From Acidobacteriaceae bacterium (lineage in GTDB: Bacteria; Acidobacteriota; Terriglobia; Terriglobales; Acidobacteriaceae): a stretch of DNA of 30,368 nt. Under the pieces are notes generated by a model that worked only from the letters and a program-made list of their open reading frames with translations, was not told where the DNA came from and did no database searches. How positions within the stretch are numbered: the stretch's first letter is position 1; every line of letters starts with the position of its first letter. Below are positions 15,320 to 22,998 of the stretch, piece by piece. Both the position numbers and the translations under genes were made by a program. The DNA lies in the NCBI GenBank assembly GCA_027307295.1, contig DAHUXF010000001.1:1-30368 (forward strand). Reading direction: 5' to 3'.

Positions 15320-15595
15320 CTATCCGGCAACAGGGCCTTCTTCTTCCTCAATAATCTCCAGCATAAAACGCTTTTTGAACTTCATGCTGGCCGCGCCCAG
15401 TATGGTGCGAATGGATTTGGCAGTTCGCCCCTGCCGTCCAATGACCTTACACAGGTCGGTAGCGGCCACGCGCAGCTCCAAAATCGTGGCGTCGCCATCG
15501 TCAACCGAAGTTACCTGAACTTGTTCTGGAGCGTCCACCAGAGCCTGAGCTATTTGCTCCACGAGCAAACGCATGTCGCCGCCCGCTTCCGTCAT
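15320..15595 (-). CDS. khpA: KH-domain RNA-binding protein KhpA
   Basis: 91 residues from ATG 15595, preferred because AAGGA lies 7 bases upstream; the upstream extension would use TTG at 15637. It is a single KH domain with the GxxG loop in DLCKVIGRQGRTAKSIRTILGAAS, preceded by MRLLVEQIAQALVDAPEQVQVTSV. KhpA proteins bind RNA, often with KhpB, and are linked to cell-size and sRNA control in Gram-positives. The location between rpsP and rimM is the conserved one. The C-terminus is acidic (EIIEEEEG). Confidence 0.92.
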   Translation of the reverse strand: MTEAGGDMRLLVEQIAQALVDAPEQVQVTSVDDGDATILELRVAATDLCKVIGRQGRTAKSIRTILGAASMKFKKRFMLEIIEEEEGPVAG

Positions 15596-15673
15596 AGGGG
15601 AGTCCTTCAAAGTTTGCTTTTGGGCCTGGTCTTGCAACTAGCTTGTTCCCGGAAGAACTGAACTTTCCTGGTC

Positions 15674-15928
15674 TTAGGCCGCCGGTGCAGCGGCAGCTGG
15701 AGACTTGGCGAGCAACCGGCTCACGGTGTCAGAAAGCTGTGCGCCCTTGGAGACCCAGTAATCAATACGGTCACGCTTCAGGTTGATCGTAGTGGGATTG
15801 GTGCGCGGGTTGTAAAGGCCCACCACCTCAACAGAACGGCCATTGCGGGCGCGTTCCTTGTCAATCACCACCACACGGTAATAAGGCTGCTTGCGCGCAC
15901 CAATGCGCGCCAATCGTATCATTAGCAC
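15674..15928 (-). CDS. rpsP: Small-subunit ribosomal protein bS16
   Basis: 84 residues, starting MLMIRLARIGARKQPYYRVVVIDKERARNGRSVEVVGLYNPRT, the typical bS16 N-terminus, with RIDYWVSKGAQLSDTVSRLL in the second half and an Ala-rich tail. The start is GTG 15928 (MLMIRL); an ATG two codons later (15922) is the alternative. AGGAAAGGA lies 12 bases upstream. It is the first gene of the operon, preceded by a good promoter at 15982-16010. A short hairpin CCCGG/CCGGG (15958-15972) lies in the leader. Confidence 0.96.
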   Translation of the reverse strand: MLMIRLARIGARKQPYYRVVVIDKERARNGRSVEVVGLYNPRTNPTTINLKRDRIDYWVSKGAQLSDTVSRLLAKSPAAAAPAA

Positions 15929-15981
15929 TGTTGCACTAAATCCTTTCCTGATTAGGACCCGGCAATACCGGGCAAGTTGTT

Positions 15982-16010
15982 ATTATCTCGTAAGTTGCGG
16001 GGATTAGCAA
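15982..16010 (-). promoter_or_regulatory. Sigma-70-type promoter of the rpsP operon
   Basis: On the minus strand TTGCTA (16010-16005) and GATAAT (15987-15982) are separated by exactly 17 bases, giving a start near 15975 and a leader of about 47 bases that contains the CCCGG/CCGGG hairpin. Confidence 0.6.
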
Positions 16011-16223
16011 GATGGGTACACTCCGGCCCCGCCAGCAATGCACGGAAATTCCCGCTCGGCGAAATGCCGTAGTACTCCCATAGGCCACCCATAGCAGTCT
16101 CCATTGGCACCAGAAACTCCCCTCGCCGCCATCCGTATTCCCATCCCAGCTTACTCACTGCTGTCAACATCAACTGAAAAGGGGAACATTACTATTGTGG
16201 TATGAGAACGCCATTTCCTTGTC

Positions 16224-16252
16224 TTGACTTTCAAATTCAGCAGCGTTATTCT
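16224..16252 (+). promoter_or_regulatory. Sigma-70-type promoter of a candidate small RNA
   Basis: TTGACT (16224-16229) and TATTCT (16247-16252) are spaced by 17 bases, predicting a start near 16259. No long protein frame follows before the terminator at 16415-16450. Confidence 0.5.
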
Positions 16253-16258
16253 GCGCTT

Positions 16259-16450
16259 ACACGGGAAAGGAGGGCGATCCAATAAATATGAAAAGTTCTG
16301 ATAGTAGTCATAAACGTGAGGTGGCTGAGGCTTAAGGCGTGAGTCTTTAAGTCCTAGCGAAGTTGTGGTTCGCACAAGGCCTCCGCGCCTTCAGCCAATC
16401 CCAACAGCTTACCGAATAACCCCACACTGATGTGTGGGGTTATTTGTTTT
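16259..16450 (+). ncRNA. Candidate structured small RNA of about 190 nt
   Basis: Bounded by a good promoter and a very strong intrinsic terminator (13-bp perfect stem). Internal structure is visible. GGCTG and AAGGCG (near 16323-16340) can pair with the adjoining CGCCTT-CAGCC (near 16387-16396). Inside, TTGTG/CACAA forms a hairpin (about 16363-16377). Near the 5' end is AAAGGAGGG (16264-16272), a complete Shine-Dalgarno-like sequence, followed at longer than usual spacing by a 15-codon frame starting MKSSDSSHK (16288). Size fits 6S RNA but I could not confirm the 6S fold. Alternatively it is a leader with attenuator for the MEDS-PAS gene, which has its own possible promoter at 16510-16539. 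Confidence 0.45.
16415..16450 (+). terminator. Strong intrinsic terminator
   Basis: 13-bp perfect stem (16415-16427 with 16432-16444), TGAT loop, then TTTGTTTT overlapping the stem end. It separates the candidate small RNA from the MEDS-PAS gene region. Confidence 0.88.
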
Positions 16451-16509
16451 ATGCAGCGACGGTGACGTGGTTCCTGGAAAGCGGGTACTTAAGTCACAAA
16501 AAAGCAGAG

Positions 16510-16539
16510 TTGAAGTTTCGCTCCTGCAATCGTTACTAT
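16510..16539 (+). promoter_or_regulatory. Possible promoter for the leader peptide and MEDS-PAS gene
   Basis: TTGAAG (16510-16515) and TACTAT (16534-16539) are 18 bases apart, downstream of the terminator and about 40 bases before the leader peptide start. Confidence 0.35.
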
Positions 16540-16576
16540 GCATCCAACTTCTGTATCCAAAGTTTAGGGGGAATCC

Positions 16577-16630
16577 ATGATAAGTCAGGATGCCCAGGAA
16601 AGTTGGCCGTCATGTCTGCTGGTAGGATGA
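16577..16630 (+). CDS. Leader peptide, 17 residues, coupled to the MEDS-PAS gene
   Basis: ATG 16577 follows AGGGGGAATCC, the best ribosome site in this region. It encodes MISQDAQESWPSCLLVG and stops at TGA 16628-16630. That stop overlaps ATG 16627 of the sensor gene in an ATGA junction. The sensor's own start has no properly spaced SD, so ribosomes may reach it by coupling from this frame. Seen directly: SD, frame and overlap. Inferred: translation and a regulatory role. Confidence 0.4.
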   Translation: MISQDAQESWPSCLLVG

Positions 16631-17724
16631 AGGTTGCAGGAACTCACCCGCTGACAACCGCTCCTCACTCCGCTCACGCGGTCCAATTTTATGAGGACGA
16701 TGCGGCTTTGGTCGAAATTGTCGGGCGTCGCTTAGCTACAGCGCTGGCCGCTGGAGACATGCAGGTGGTGGTCGCCACCAAAGTGCATTGTGAAGGATTA
16801 ACGGAAGAGCTGAGGCTGCGCAACATCAATGCTTCTGCCGCTATCAAAGCAGGGCGCCTTATTGTATTGGACGCCGCTGAGACCCTGGCCAAATTTATGG
16901 TGGGTGGAGGCCCGGATAAAGAGAAATTCCAGAACACCATAGGCGCTTTGGTCAGCCGCGCCGCTGCCAGGACAGCACCAGGGCATCGTCTTGTGGTTTA
17001 TGGCGAAATGGTCGCCCTTCTGTGGGCTGAAGGCAAGCGTGATGCAACCGTTCGTCTGGAAGAATTGTGGAACGACCTGGCCGAGCAGCATAATTTTGAT
17101 CTGCTGTGTGGATATCCGATTGGCGCTTTTGACAAGCTGGAACATCGGCAGCTGTTCTTCAACATTTGCGGGGAACATACTCATATCAATCCCACAGAAA
17201 GCTATCCGGCGCAGGGGAGCGAGACCCAGCGTCGGCGCAGCATGGCGCAACTTCAGCAGAAGGCCACGGCCCTGGAAAACGAGGTCCGGCTCAGCCGGCA
17301 ACGTCTCGTATTGCTCCAAAAGGCCACCCGGGCCGGCACCTGGGAACTGGATATTGTGAATGATACTTTTTCCTTTTCATCGGCTGCGGCAAAGCTGCTG
17401 GGACTGCCATTCGCCAGCCGCGTCCGCCTGGCCCAGTTGATGGATCTGATGTATTACTCAGGAGACCGGGAGACGGTGTTTTCACATTTGCAGACGGCAC
17501 AACGCCACAGCAGGGACTTTGCCACCACCTTCCGCGTAAGGCAAGGCGAGGGAACGCGCATTATCGCAATTCAAGGGAAGACCTTTTATAACGGGGGAAG
17601 CCCGATCATGCTGGGGGTACTGTCTGATGTTACTCCTGCCGAAGCAAGCGGAGTGGTTGCTTCGAAGGCAAAGCCTTCCCGGAAGCCAGCCAGGCTAAAG
17701 TCAGTATCGGAAAAACTTGCGTGA
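16627..17724 (+). CDS. MEDS-PAS sensory protein
   Basis: 365 residues from ATG 16627; ATG 16612 is an alternative, and the frame is open back to 16432 across the terminator. The N-terminal MEDS domain (about 17-165) starts HAVQFYEDDAALVEIVGRRLATAL and includes AGRLIVLDAAETLAKFM, GHRLVVYGEMVALLWAEGKRDATVRLEELWNDL and FDLLCGYPI, as in DcmR-like sensors of methanogens and methylotrophs. A short coiled coil (RSMAQLQQKATALENEVRLSRQRL) leads to a PAS domain (about 220-335: AGTWELDIVNDTFSFSSAAAKLLGLP ... IIAIQGKTFYNGGSPIMLGVLSDVT). There is no histidine kinase, GGDEF or HTH output domain, so it must signal through a partner. Its start is coupled to a leader peptide. Confidence 0.8.
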   Translation: MKVAGTHPLTTAPHSAHAVQFYEDDAALVEIVGRRLATALAAGDMQVVVATKVHCEGLTEELRLRNINASAAIKAGRLIVLDAAETLAKFMVGGGPDKEKFQNTIGALVSRAAARTAPGHRLVVYGEMVALLWAEGKRDATVRLEELWNDLAEQHNFDLLCGYPIGAFDKLEHRQLFFNICGEHTHINPTESYPAQGSETQRRRSMAQLQQKATALENEVRLSRQRLVLLQKATRAGTWELDIVNDTFSFSSAAAKLLGLPFASRVRLAQLMDLMYYSGDRETVFSHLQTAQRHSRDFATTFRVRQGEGTRIIAIQGKTFYNGGSPIMLGVLSDVTPAEASGVVASKAKPSRKPARLKSVSEKLA

Positions 17725-17766
17725 GAGATCGTTTGCTTTTGCCAAACGATTCACGCAGACGTGAAC

Positions 17767-17915
17767 GCAGATCAGGTTGAGATTGGCCGCGAATCAACGC
17801 GAAAAGCGAATTTGGCCGCGCAGGCATAACAGTCCAGCCAAGATCGCCTCGGCCAAGAACTTTTCTAAAAACCACTCTCTCTCCGTGCCTCTGGGGCGCG
17901 GTGGCAGAAGTTTTT
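17767..17915 (+). repeat. Degenerate composite intergenic repeat, copy 1
   Basis: Module A (17767-17804) reads gcagatcagg ... gccgcgaatcaacgcgaaa. Module B (17881-17915) reads ctccgtgcctctg ... ggcagaagttttt. The same two modules in the same order occur near 23521-23752 and 29847-29975, all on the + strand. It occupies the gap after the MEDS-PAS gene. It resembles low-complexity dispersed elements seen between genes in several phyla; no coding capacity. Confidence 0.6.
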
Positions 17916-17925
17916 GGGATCTACC

Positions 17926-18075
17926 TTACCGTCCCCGAGAAGCTTTTCTGGCTGTGCGTGGCGCAGAGGTTGGAGCCTGCCGCGTAGGTTTACCTGCTTT
18001 TTGCTGCGGACCGCCTTGCTCTGCCGCCTTCTTGGCCCACATCTTTTCGAGTTCACGCATGTTCTTGGTTTTCAT
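17926..18075 (-). CDS. Small Lys/Arg-rich protein, 49 residues
   Basis: Reads MKTKNMRELEKMWAKKAAEQ followed by a Gln/Gly/Pro/Ala-rich basic tail ending RKASRGR. It has a helical charged N-terminal half and a disordered basic C-terminal half, so it could bind nucleic acid. Four ATG codons in three frames cluster behind AGGAGAGGGAG (18096-18107 region), and the start could instead be Met6 at 18060. No family recognised. It ends just after module B of the intergenic repeat. Supported mainly by composition and the SD-like sequence, so moderate to low confidence. Confidence 0.4.
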   Translation of the reverse strand: MKTKNMRELEKMWAKKAAEQGGPQQKAGKPTRQAPTSAPRTARKASRGR

Positions 18076-18146
18076 GCATTAAGCATGACATATTCTCCCT
18101 CTCCTGCGCGAGAGCGGAATGCCGCTTGAGCAGCGTATAGCGTTGA

Positions 18147-18470
18147 TTGCCTGGATACCCGCCCGGCTGGACCAGAGCGCCCTCGTTTTTGCTTGACAGG
18201 CTTGGCGTCGAGTGCGTTTCGACTCGGATTTACCGCGAGGTGGTGGAGCCGGAACGACCGGCTTTCACCAACAATGCGCTGGACCCGCAGGGCACTCTGT
18301 TGCTGGATGGATTCACGACGGTCATTTTTGCTGAACAAAATGGCAAGACAAAACTTACACTGGAAACCATGGGGATTGGCCGCGTTTCATATGACGCGCA
18401 GATGCTGGCCGAATGGAAGCGGATGGACCCAGCCCTGGACCGTCTGGTTGCTTTGTTGGCCAACTCCTGA
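18147..18470 (+). pseudogene. Truncated SRPBCC / AHSA1-like gene
   Basis: The frame encodes the C-terminal part of an activator-of-Hsp90-ATPase-like (SRPBCC) domain: RIYREVVEPERPAFTNNALDPQGTLLLDGFTTVIFAEQNGKTKLTLETMGIG, then MLAEWKRMDPALDRLVALLA. Intact members have about 70 more N-terminal residues (typically with a W-W/P-rich start of the ligand pocket), absent here in all frames upstream. The only start is TTG 18147 without an SD, and residues 1-24 do not fit the family. It looks like a 5'-deleted remnant. SRPBCC genes are often next to DoxX genes, and a DoxX gene follows here. Confidence 0.65.
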
Positions 18471-18598
18471 GTTGCACGTATACACTGACCGTCCAGTAAG
18501 CAGGACTGGCGTTCGCCCAAAGCCGGGACCGCCGCCGTGTGATTCAGCGCCTGTGCGGCAATCCGGCTCCAGGGCATGAACTCTCAAAAGGAGAAATG

Positions 18599-18961
18599 AT
18601 GTCAAAAGGAAAAACAATTGCGTTGTGGACCGTGAGCGGGCTGCTGGGGGCAATGTTTCTTTTTTCCGGCGGCGTGAAGCTGGTGCATCTTGACGCTGTC
18701 AAACCCATGTTTGTGCAGTACGGATACGCTGCGTGGTTCGCAACCTTTATCGGAGTATGTGAAGCGCTGGGCGGTCTGGGCGTGCTGGTGCCGCGTGTGG
18801 CCGGCCTGGCGGCTGCGTGTCTCGGCATCATTATGGTGGGGGCGGTTTATACACATGTCAGCCACCATGAATTCACGCATGCTCTAACTCCCCTGGTGCT
18901 GCTCCTGTTGCTGGCATGGGTAAGCTATGTGCGGTTTCAGGGAAGCCACCAGCAGGTTTGA
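18599..18961 (+). CDS. DoxX-family membrane protein
   Basis: 120 residues from ATG 18599, chosen over 18596 because AAAGGAG is then 5 bases away. Four helices: about 8-26 (LWTVSGLLGAMFLFSGGVKL), 43-62 (AAWFATFIGVCEALGGLGVLV), 66-85 (VAGLAAACLGIIMVGAVYTH) and 94-113 (LTPLVLLLLLAWVSYV). This matches small DoxX-like proteins, inner-membrane proteins of uncertain function linked to quinone or redox stress. The preceding gene is a truncated SRPBCC remnant, suggesting decay of a former SRPBCC-DoxX pair. A bidirectional terminator follows. Confidence 0.8.
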   Translation: MSKGKTIALWTVSGLLGAMFLFSGGVKLVHLDAVKPMFVQYGYAAWFATFIGVCEALGGLGVLVPRVAGLAAACLGIIMVGAVYTHVSHHEFTHALTPLVLLLLLAWVSYVRFQGSHQQV

Positions 18962-18965
18962 AGAC

Positions 18966-18993
18966 AAAAAAGGGAGCCGCTTCCGGCTCCCTT
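18966..18993 (-). terminator. Bidirectional intrinsic terminator between doxX-like and Oar-like genes
   Basis: Stem AAGGGAGCCG/CGGCTCCCTT (10 bp, loop CTTC) at 18970-18993. On the minus strand six T residues follow (complement of 18966-18971), ending the Oar-like gene whose stop is 24 bases before. On the + strand it can also end the DoxX transcript. Confidence 0.85.
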
Positions 18994-19016
18994 AAGTCAA
19001 AGTCGCGCTGTTGAGG

Positions 19017-22000
19017 CTAGAACTTGATCTTCGCAACCAGCCCAATCGTGCGGGCGTTGCTGGGGAAGCTCGTCTTGGCATTGAGGAAGGAACTCGATGC
19101 CGGGTTAAGGAAATTGAGCGCCCCGCTGGTGGTGTTGCCGGCTGCGCGAACGTCATTGAGTGTGCCGGCAACGTATTGGGGATGGTTGAGAAAGTTCTGC
19201 ATCTGCGCCCCAAAATCGAAGCCCAACCGCTCGTTGAAGGTGAAATGTTTTGTCAGGGACAGATCTACGTTGTTGATCGCGGGCAGCTTGACGGTATTGC
19301 GGCCTGCTGTGGCAAAAGCTCCCGCTCCGGCAACAATGTATTGCGCGTTCGGATTCTTGGCCAGGTAGCCAACCAGGAACGGCGCTGAGGCCGATGAGCC
19401 GCAAGTAGTCGTAGCTGGCAGAGTGCTCTTGCACAGTGGCGTAACGTCACTGCCTACGCCGGGCGTGCCGGTGGCGTTGAAGATTGCCCGGTCGCCGGCT
19501 GCATCACCGTTCAGGTTACTGTCAGTCACGCTCTGGACGTCGCCCCACTCTCCGGTTTCGTAAGAGTAAACAGGGGTAACCTGGAAGTTGCCCACCAGGT
19601 TCTTCAAGAACCAGTTGGAGTGTTTGAACCAGGGAGTATCGTAAACCACTGCAAGTGTGAAGCGATTACGGTGGTCCAGGGCCGAGTCTGACCGGTCCGC
19701 AGCCAGGTTCTGGAAGTCCTGCGGACGCCGGGGTGTAACGACGGTGGAGAAGAAATCCGCCGTGCTGTTATCGATGGTCTTGCTGAAGGTGTAAGCGCCC
19801 TGCAGCAGCAAACCGTTTGTTAAGCGCCGGTTCAACTGCACTGCCAGCCCGTGATAGATGGAGCTTCCCAGCGGGCTGAATTGCACGATGGGGTTGGTAA
19901 ATCCTGCGGCAAAGTAAGCAGGAAGAGTGCTTCCGGCCAGACCGTTACTGCCGCGGATTGAGCCCAACGTAATAGCTGAGGCATCAAGCTGCGCCTGCGT
20001 GGGGGCCGTCAGGAAGGTCGGCAGATTCTGGCTGGCCGTGACCAGGGAGAATTTGTTGATGCGATCCTGCACGTTCAGGTGATAGGCGTGGGTTCCTACG
20101 TAGCGAACTTCCAGGCTGTATGCAGTCCCGAAGTTGCGCTGCACCCCCAGGGTCCACTGGATGCTCGTGGGCAGCTTGGTGTCTTCCACGACGTGGTTTG
20201 AGGTTGCCGCCCTTGCTGCAGCCACACTCGTAAATGTCGTGATTCCCGTGCCGCCGGGCAGAATCCCGCCGTTGCCGAGGAAATTCGGAGTGTTGATAGT
20301 CAGACTTGGAACGTCCACGGTAGAGCCAAACTGCGGAGGGAGCGACAAGATGCCGATGTTGTCATACAGCACATCGTAGCCCATGCTGACGCCGCCGCGA
20401 ATGGATGTTTTGCCGCTGCTCCCCGGCGCATATGCGAAACCCACGCGAGGCGCGAAGGCGTTCTTTGGATAGTGTGGCTCATTGAAGGTGAGCAGGCCGG
20501 GAGCGTTGGCAATCTGGTTCAGGGTTTGCAGCCGCTCAGTGAAGGGAACAGTTGTGTATTCATAGCGCACACCCAGGTTCAGGCTGAGGTTGCGCCGGAT
20601 ACTCCAGTTGTCATTCACGTACCAGTAGAAGCCGGTCTGGTCGCCATAGTAGTTGCTGTTCCCGGTGCTGCGTTCACCCAGCACGTCCGGGCTTTGATCC
20701 AGCATATACAGCGCAAGCGATTTGTAGTCATAGTCGCCGCGGGAACGCTGGGTGAACTGCTGCGGCGAGATGTACTTGCGGAACTCCCCGCCGAATTTGA
20801 AGCCGTGCGTCCCTTTGGTCCAGGACAGGTTCTCAATAGCCTGGTAGGTGTTGTTGATGGTGAACTGCGGACCGTTCGGGTCAGGCCCGACCTGAAGGTT
20901 CAGACTCGTGATTACAATGTTCGGAAACTGGTCGAGACCAGGGAACGAGAAATTTCCAGTAGTAGTAAAACTGGTGTTCCGGTGGAAGCCCAGGCGGAAC
21001 TCATTGAGGAGAGACGGCGAAAAGGTGTGGATCTCACCGATACTGGCAAAATGATCGACGATCGGCTGGTTTGTGTAAAAGACGCCCAGCTCGGGCGCGG
21101 TATCAGTCCCGCTGCGCTGGCGATAGATATCACGGACCACAAGCCGGTCAACGGAGGTGATGTCATAATCGCCTGATACCACCAGTTTCTTTGTATTGAT
21201 GTAGCTTGCAGGAGATAAAGGAAGCACGCCAACCGCAACATTCACACCGTTTACGACAACCGGCGGAGTCGAACCGGCTTGTGGTGCGGCCGGAACAAAC
21301 TGTTTGAATACTCCCAGGTTGGTTGCTGAGACACCTGGGATGGTGGCCAGCGTGGCGTACCCCGCCGCGGTGGGTGTTTTGACTGCGGCGCCGGGCGAAA
21401 GAGCTTGCCCAATGGCGCTGTACTCGTAGTTCGCAAAGAAGAACGCCTTGTTCTTGAGAATGGGTCCGCCGATCTGGCCGCCGAAGCGGTTGTTGTCAAA
21501 CCGCGTGTTATGGGGCGTAAATCCGGCTGCTCTTTGAGGAATCGCCACCGAGGTATCGATCGCGTCCAGATTGCGGTTCTGCAGGTACTCGTAGACCAGC
21601 CCATGAAAGCTGTTGGTTCCGGTCTTGATGACCTGATTGAACTGCCCGCCGTTGGAATGACCAAATTCCGGACTGAACTGGTTTTGCAGGACGGTGAGCT
21701 CCTGTACCGCATCATTGGGAACAATAAGAGCTGGGCCGGTGACGGTTTTATCGTTGTTGTCTACGCCGTCAATGGTGAAGTTGTTGTTGCGCGGCCTCTG
21801 GCCTCCAATGGAGGGTCCGGCCCCGGCTCCGATGCCGCCGCTGCTGCCGACGCCGGCCTGTAGCAGAGACAGGTTGAGCACGCCTGAAGGGCCTGTTCCG
21901 ACCGAGGGAATTTCCTGCATCTTAATGTCATAGGTAGTGCCCAGCTGCGCCGTGGTGGTATCAATCATTGGGGCGGCGCTGATTACTTCCACGGCTACGC

Positions 22001-22358
22001 TCACTTCTCCGACTTCCATCTGGATATGGGCCGTAGTCGTTTTGTTGAGCTCCACGGGAAAATCTTTCAAAACGGCAGCCTTGAACCCCTGGGCCGTGGC
22101 TTTGATGCTGTAGTTGCCGATAGGCAGATTGATGAAACGAAACTCACCATTATTGTTCGTGGTTGTTGTGAAGGTTTGATTTGTATCCACGCGTGTGGCA
22201 ACCACATTGGCGCTGGCTATCACGCGCCCCGTTGGGTCGACCACGCTTCCTGAAATATCTCCGTTGATTGCCTGAGAAAACGCCATCGCTGAAAGCAGAA
22301 CCACGCCGGTTACCAACAAAACGGTTTTCTTCAAGGCGGTCGCTGTATACCTTTTCAT
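19017..22358 (-). CDS. Oar-like TonB-type outer-membrane protein
   Basis: 1113 residues. ATG 22358 follows GGAGAG at 7 bases. Signal peptide 1-29 (ends AMAFSQ). A carboxypeptidase-regulatory domain follows (about 31-112: INGDISGSVVDPTGRVIASANVVA...NGEFRFINLPIGNYSIKATAQGF). The plug is at about 140-255, with GGQRPRNNNFTIDGVDNND, VQELTVLQNQFSPEFGHSNGGQFNQVIKTGTNSFHG and YEYLQNRNLDA, the hallmark order of Oar-like receptors abundant in Acidobacteriota. The remaining ~850 residues are barrel, ending in the aromatic C-terminal signature GLVAKIKF expected for BAM insertion. Likely takes up large substrates or mediates surface interactions; ligand unknown. Monocistronic, ending at a strong terminator. 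Confidence 0.92.
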   Translation of the reverse strand: MKRYTATALKKTVLLVTGVVLLSAMAFSQAINGDISGSVVDPTGRVIASANVVATRVDTNQTFTTTTNNNGEFRFINLPIGNYSIKATAQGFKAAVLKDFPVELNKTTTAHIQMEVGEVSVAVEVISAAPMIDTTTAQLGTTYDIKMQEIPSVGTGPSGVLNLSLLQAGVGSSGGIGAGAGPSIGGQRPRNNNFTIDGVDNNDKTVTGPALIVPNDAVQELTVLQNQFSPEFGHSNGGQFNQVIKTGTNSFHGLVYEYLQNRNLDAIDTSVAIPQRAAGFTPHNTRFDNNRFGGQIGGPILKNKAFFFANYEYSAIGQALSPGAAVKTPTAAGYATLATIPGVSATNLGVFKQFVPAAPQAGSTPPVVVNGVNVAVGVLPLSPASYINTKKLVVSGDYDITSVDRLVVRDIYRQRSGTDTAPELGVFYTNQPIVDHFASIGEIHTFSPSLLNEFRLGFHRNTSFTTTGNFSFPGLDQFPNIVITSLNLQVGPDPNGPQFTINNTYQAIENLSWTKGTHGFKFGGEFRKYISPQQFTQRSRGDYDYKSLALYMLDQSPDVLGERSTGNSNYYGDQTGFYWYVNDNWSIRRNLSLNLGVRYEYTTVPFTERLQTLNQIANAPGLLTFNEPHYPKNAFAPRVGFAYAPGSSGKTSIRGGVSMGYDVLYDNIGILSLPPQFGSTVDVPSLTINTPNFLGNGGILPGGTGITTFTSVAAARAATSNHVVEDTKLPTSIQWTLGVQRNFGTAYSLEVRYVGTHAYHLNVQDRINKFSLVTASQNLPTFLTAPTQAQLDASAITLGSIRGSNGLAGSTLPAYFAAGFTNPIVQFSPLGSSIYHGLAVQLNRRLTNGLLLQGAYTFSKTIDNSTADFFSTVVTPRRPQDFQNLAADRSDSALDHRNRFTLAVVYDTPWFKHSNWFLKNLVGNFQVTPVYSYETGEWGDVQSVTDSNLNGDAAGDRAIFNATGTPGVGSDVTPLCKSTLPATTTCGSSASAPFLVGYLAKNPNAQYIVAGAGAFATAGRNTVKLPAINNVDLSLTKHFTFNERLGFDFGAQMQNFLNHPQYVAGTLNDVRAAGNTTSGALNFLNPASSSFLNAKTSFPSNARTIGLVAKIKF

Positions 22359-22728
22359 CTTCTTTCTCTCCTCAAAAAAATGTACAGACGGGACCCTTTG
22401 CGAAACTGGGGACGATTGGAACGCCGTATCAAGGGCAGGAATTATTGCATGATTTATGGATAGGGGACCGCCAAAACTACTTGCTCTTTAAAATTATGGG
22501 GTTGGATAAGCTTAAATACATATTTCGGGATGTGTGGCGGACATTTCAGCAATGGTTTTCATGGCTGGCTATTTTTTGATGCACGATAAAGTTTGTCGTT
22601 GTTCGTTGCAGGTATGGGTCAGCTAGGCGTGGTTTTCCAGGGAGGCCGCCGGCAGATTTAAAATATTATGGAGGAGCGCCGGTGAGATTTGTTGGCGCAG
22701 CCCCACTTTCAGGGGAGGAAAGATTCCC
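22359..22728. other. Gene-free stretch between the Oar-like and DUF2277 genes
   Basis: About 370 bases forming the divergent upstream regions of both neighbours. It is AT-rich in the middle (around 22480-22580). Apart from the Oar-like SD and a TAAAATATTAT stretch near 22660 that could serve as a -10 for the DUF2277 gene, I see no RNA gene, repeat or clear operator. Confidence 0.5.
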
Positions 22729-22998
22729 ATGTGCAGGAACATCAAAAACCTTTTTAATTTTGAGCCGCCGGTCACGGAAGACGAGGTCCGGGCCTCTTCG
22801 CTCCAGTACGTGCGGAAGATCAGCGGGTTCAACAAACCTTCCAAGGCGAATGAAGCAGCATTCGAGGCCGCCGTGGAAGAGATTGCATCCATCTCCTCTC
22901 GTCTGCTCCGCTCGTTGGAGACCAATGCACCGCCGAAGCACCGCGAAGAAGAAGCCGCAAAAGCCCGTGCCCGCGCCGCAGAGAGATTCGGCGACTAA
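22729..22998 (+). CDS. DUF2277 family protein
   Basis: 89 residues: MCRNIKNLFNFEPPVTEDEV, then a helical segment with SLQYVRKISGFNKPSKANEAAFEAAVEEIA and the end HREEEAAKARARAAERFG. The MCRNIKxLFNFEPP start and the GFNKPSKANE motif define the DUF2277 family of small cytoplasmic proteins of unknown function. The length is typical. ATG 22729 has AGGGGAGG somewhat far upstream (12 bases). It converges with the small membrane protein gene across 69 bases. Confidence 0.85.
   Translation: MCRNIKNLFNFEPPVTEDEVRASSLQYVRKISGFNKPSKANEAAFEAAVEEIASISSRLLRSLETNAPPKHREEEAAKARARAAERFGD

Noticed and set aside
15952..16173. 73-codon minus frame upstream of rpsP
   Set aside because: The composition is not absurd, but it runs across the rpsP promoter and leader, lacks a spaced SD and matches no family. 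I left it out.
16259..16450. SRP RNA, tmRNA or RNase P RNA
   Set aside because: No GGAAGGAAGCAGCC-type SRP core or tRNA-like ends; the size and motifs do not fit, so only a generic small RNA is claimed.
16432..16626. Upstream extension of the MEDS-PAS frame
   Set aside because: It would start inside the terminator hairpin and read Cys/Tyr-rich sequence unlike the family, and a better start context exists downstream.
18072..18338. 88-codon minus frame opposite the SRPBCC remnant
   Set aside because: Arg/Ser/Gln-rich with no start signal; it mirrors the well-matched + strand domain.
20472..21176. 234-codon open frame opposite the Oar-like gene
   Set aside because: Val/Glu-rich product mirroring receptor codons; no start signal or domain.
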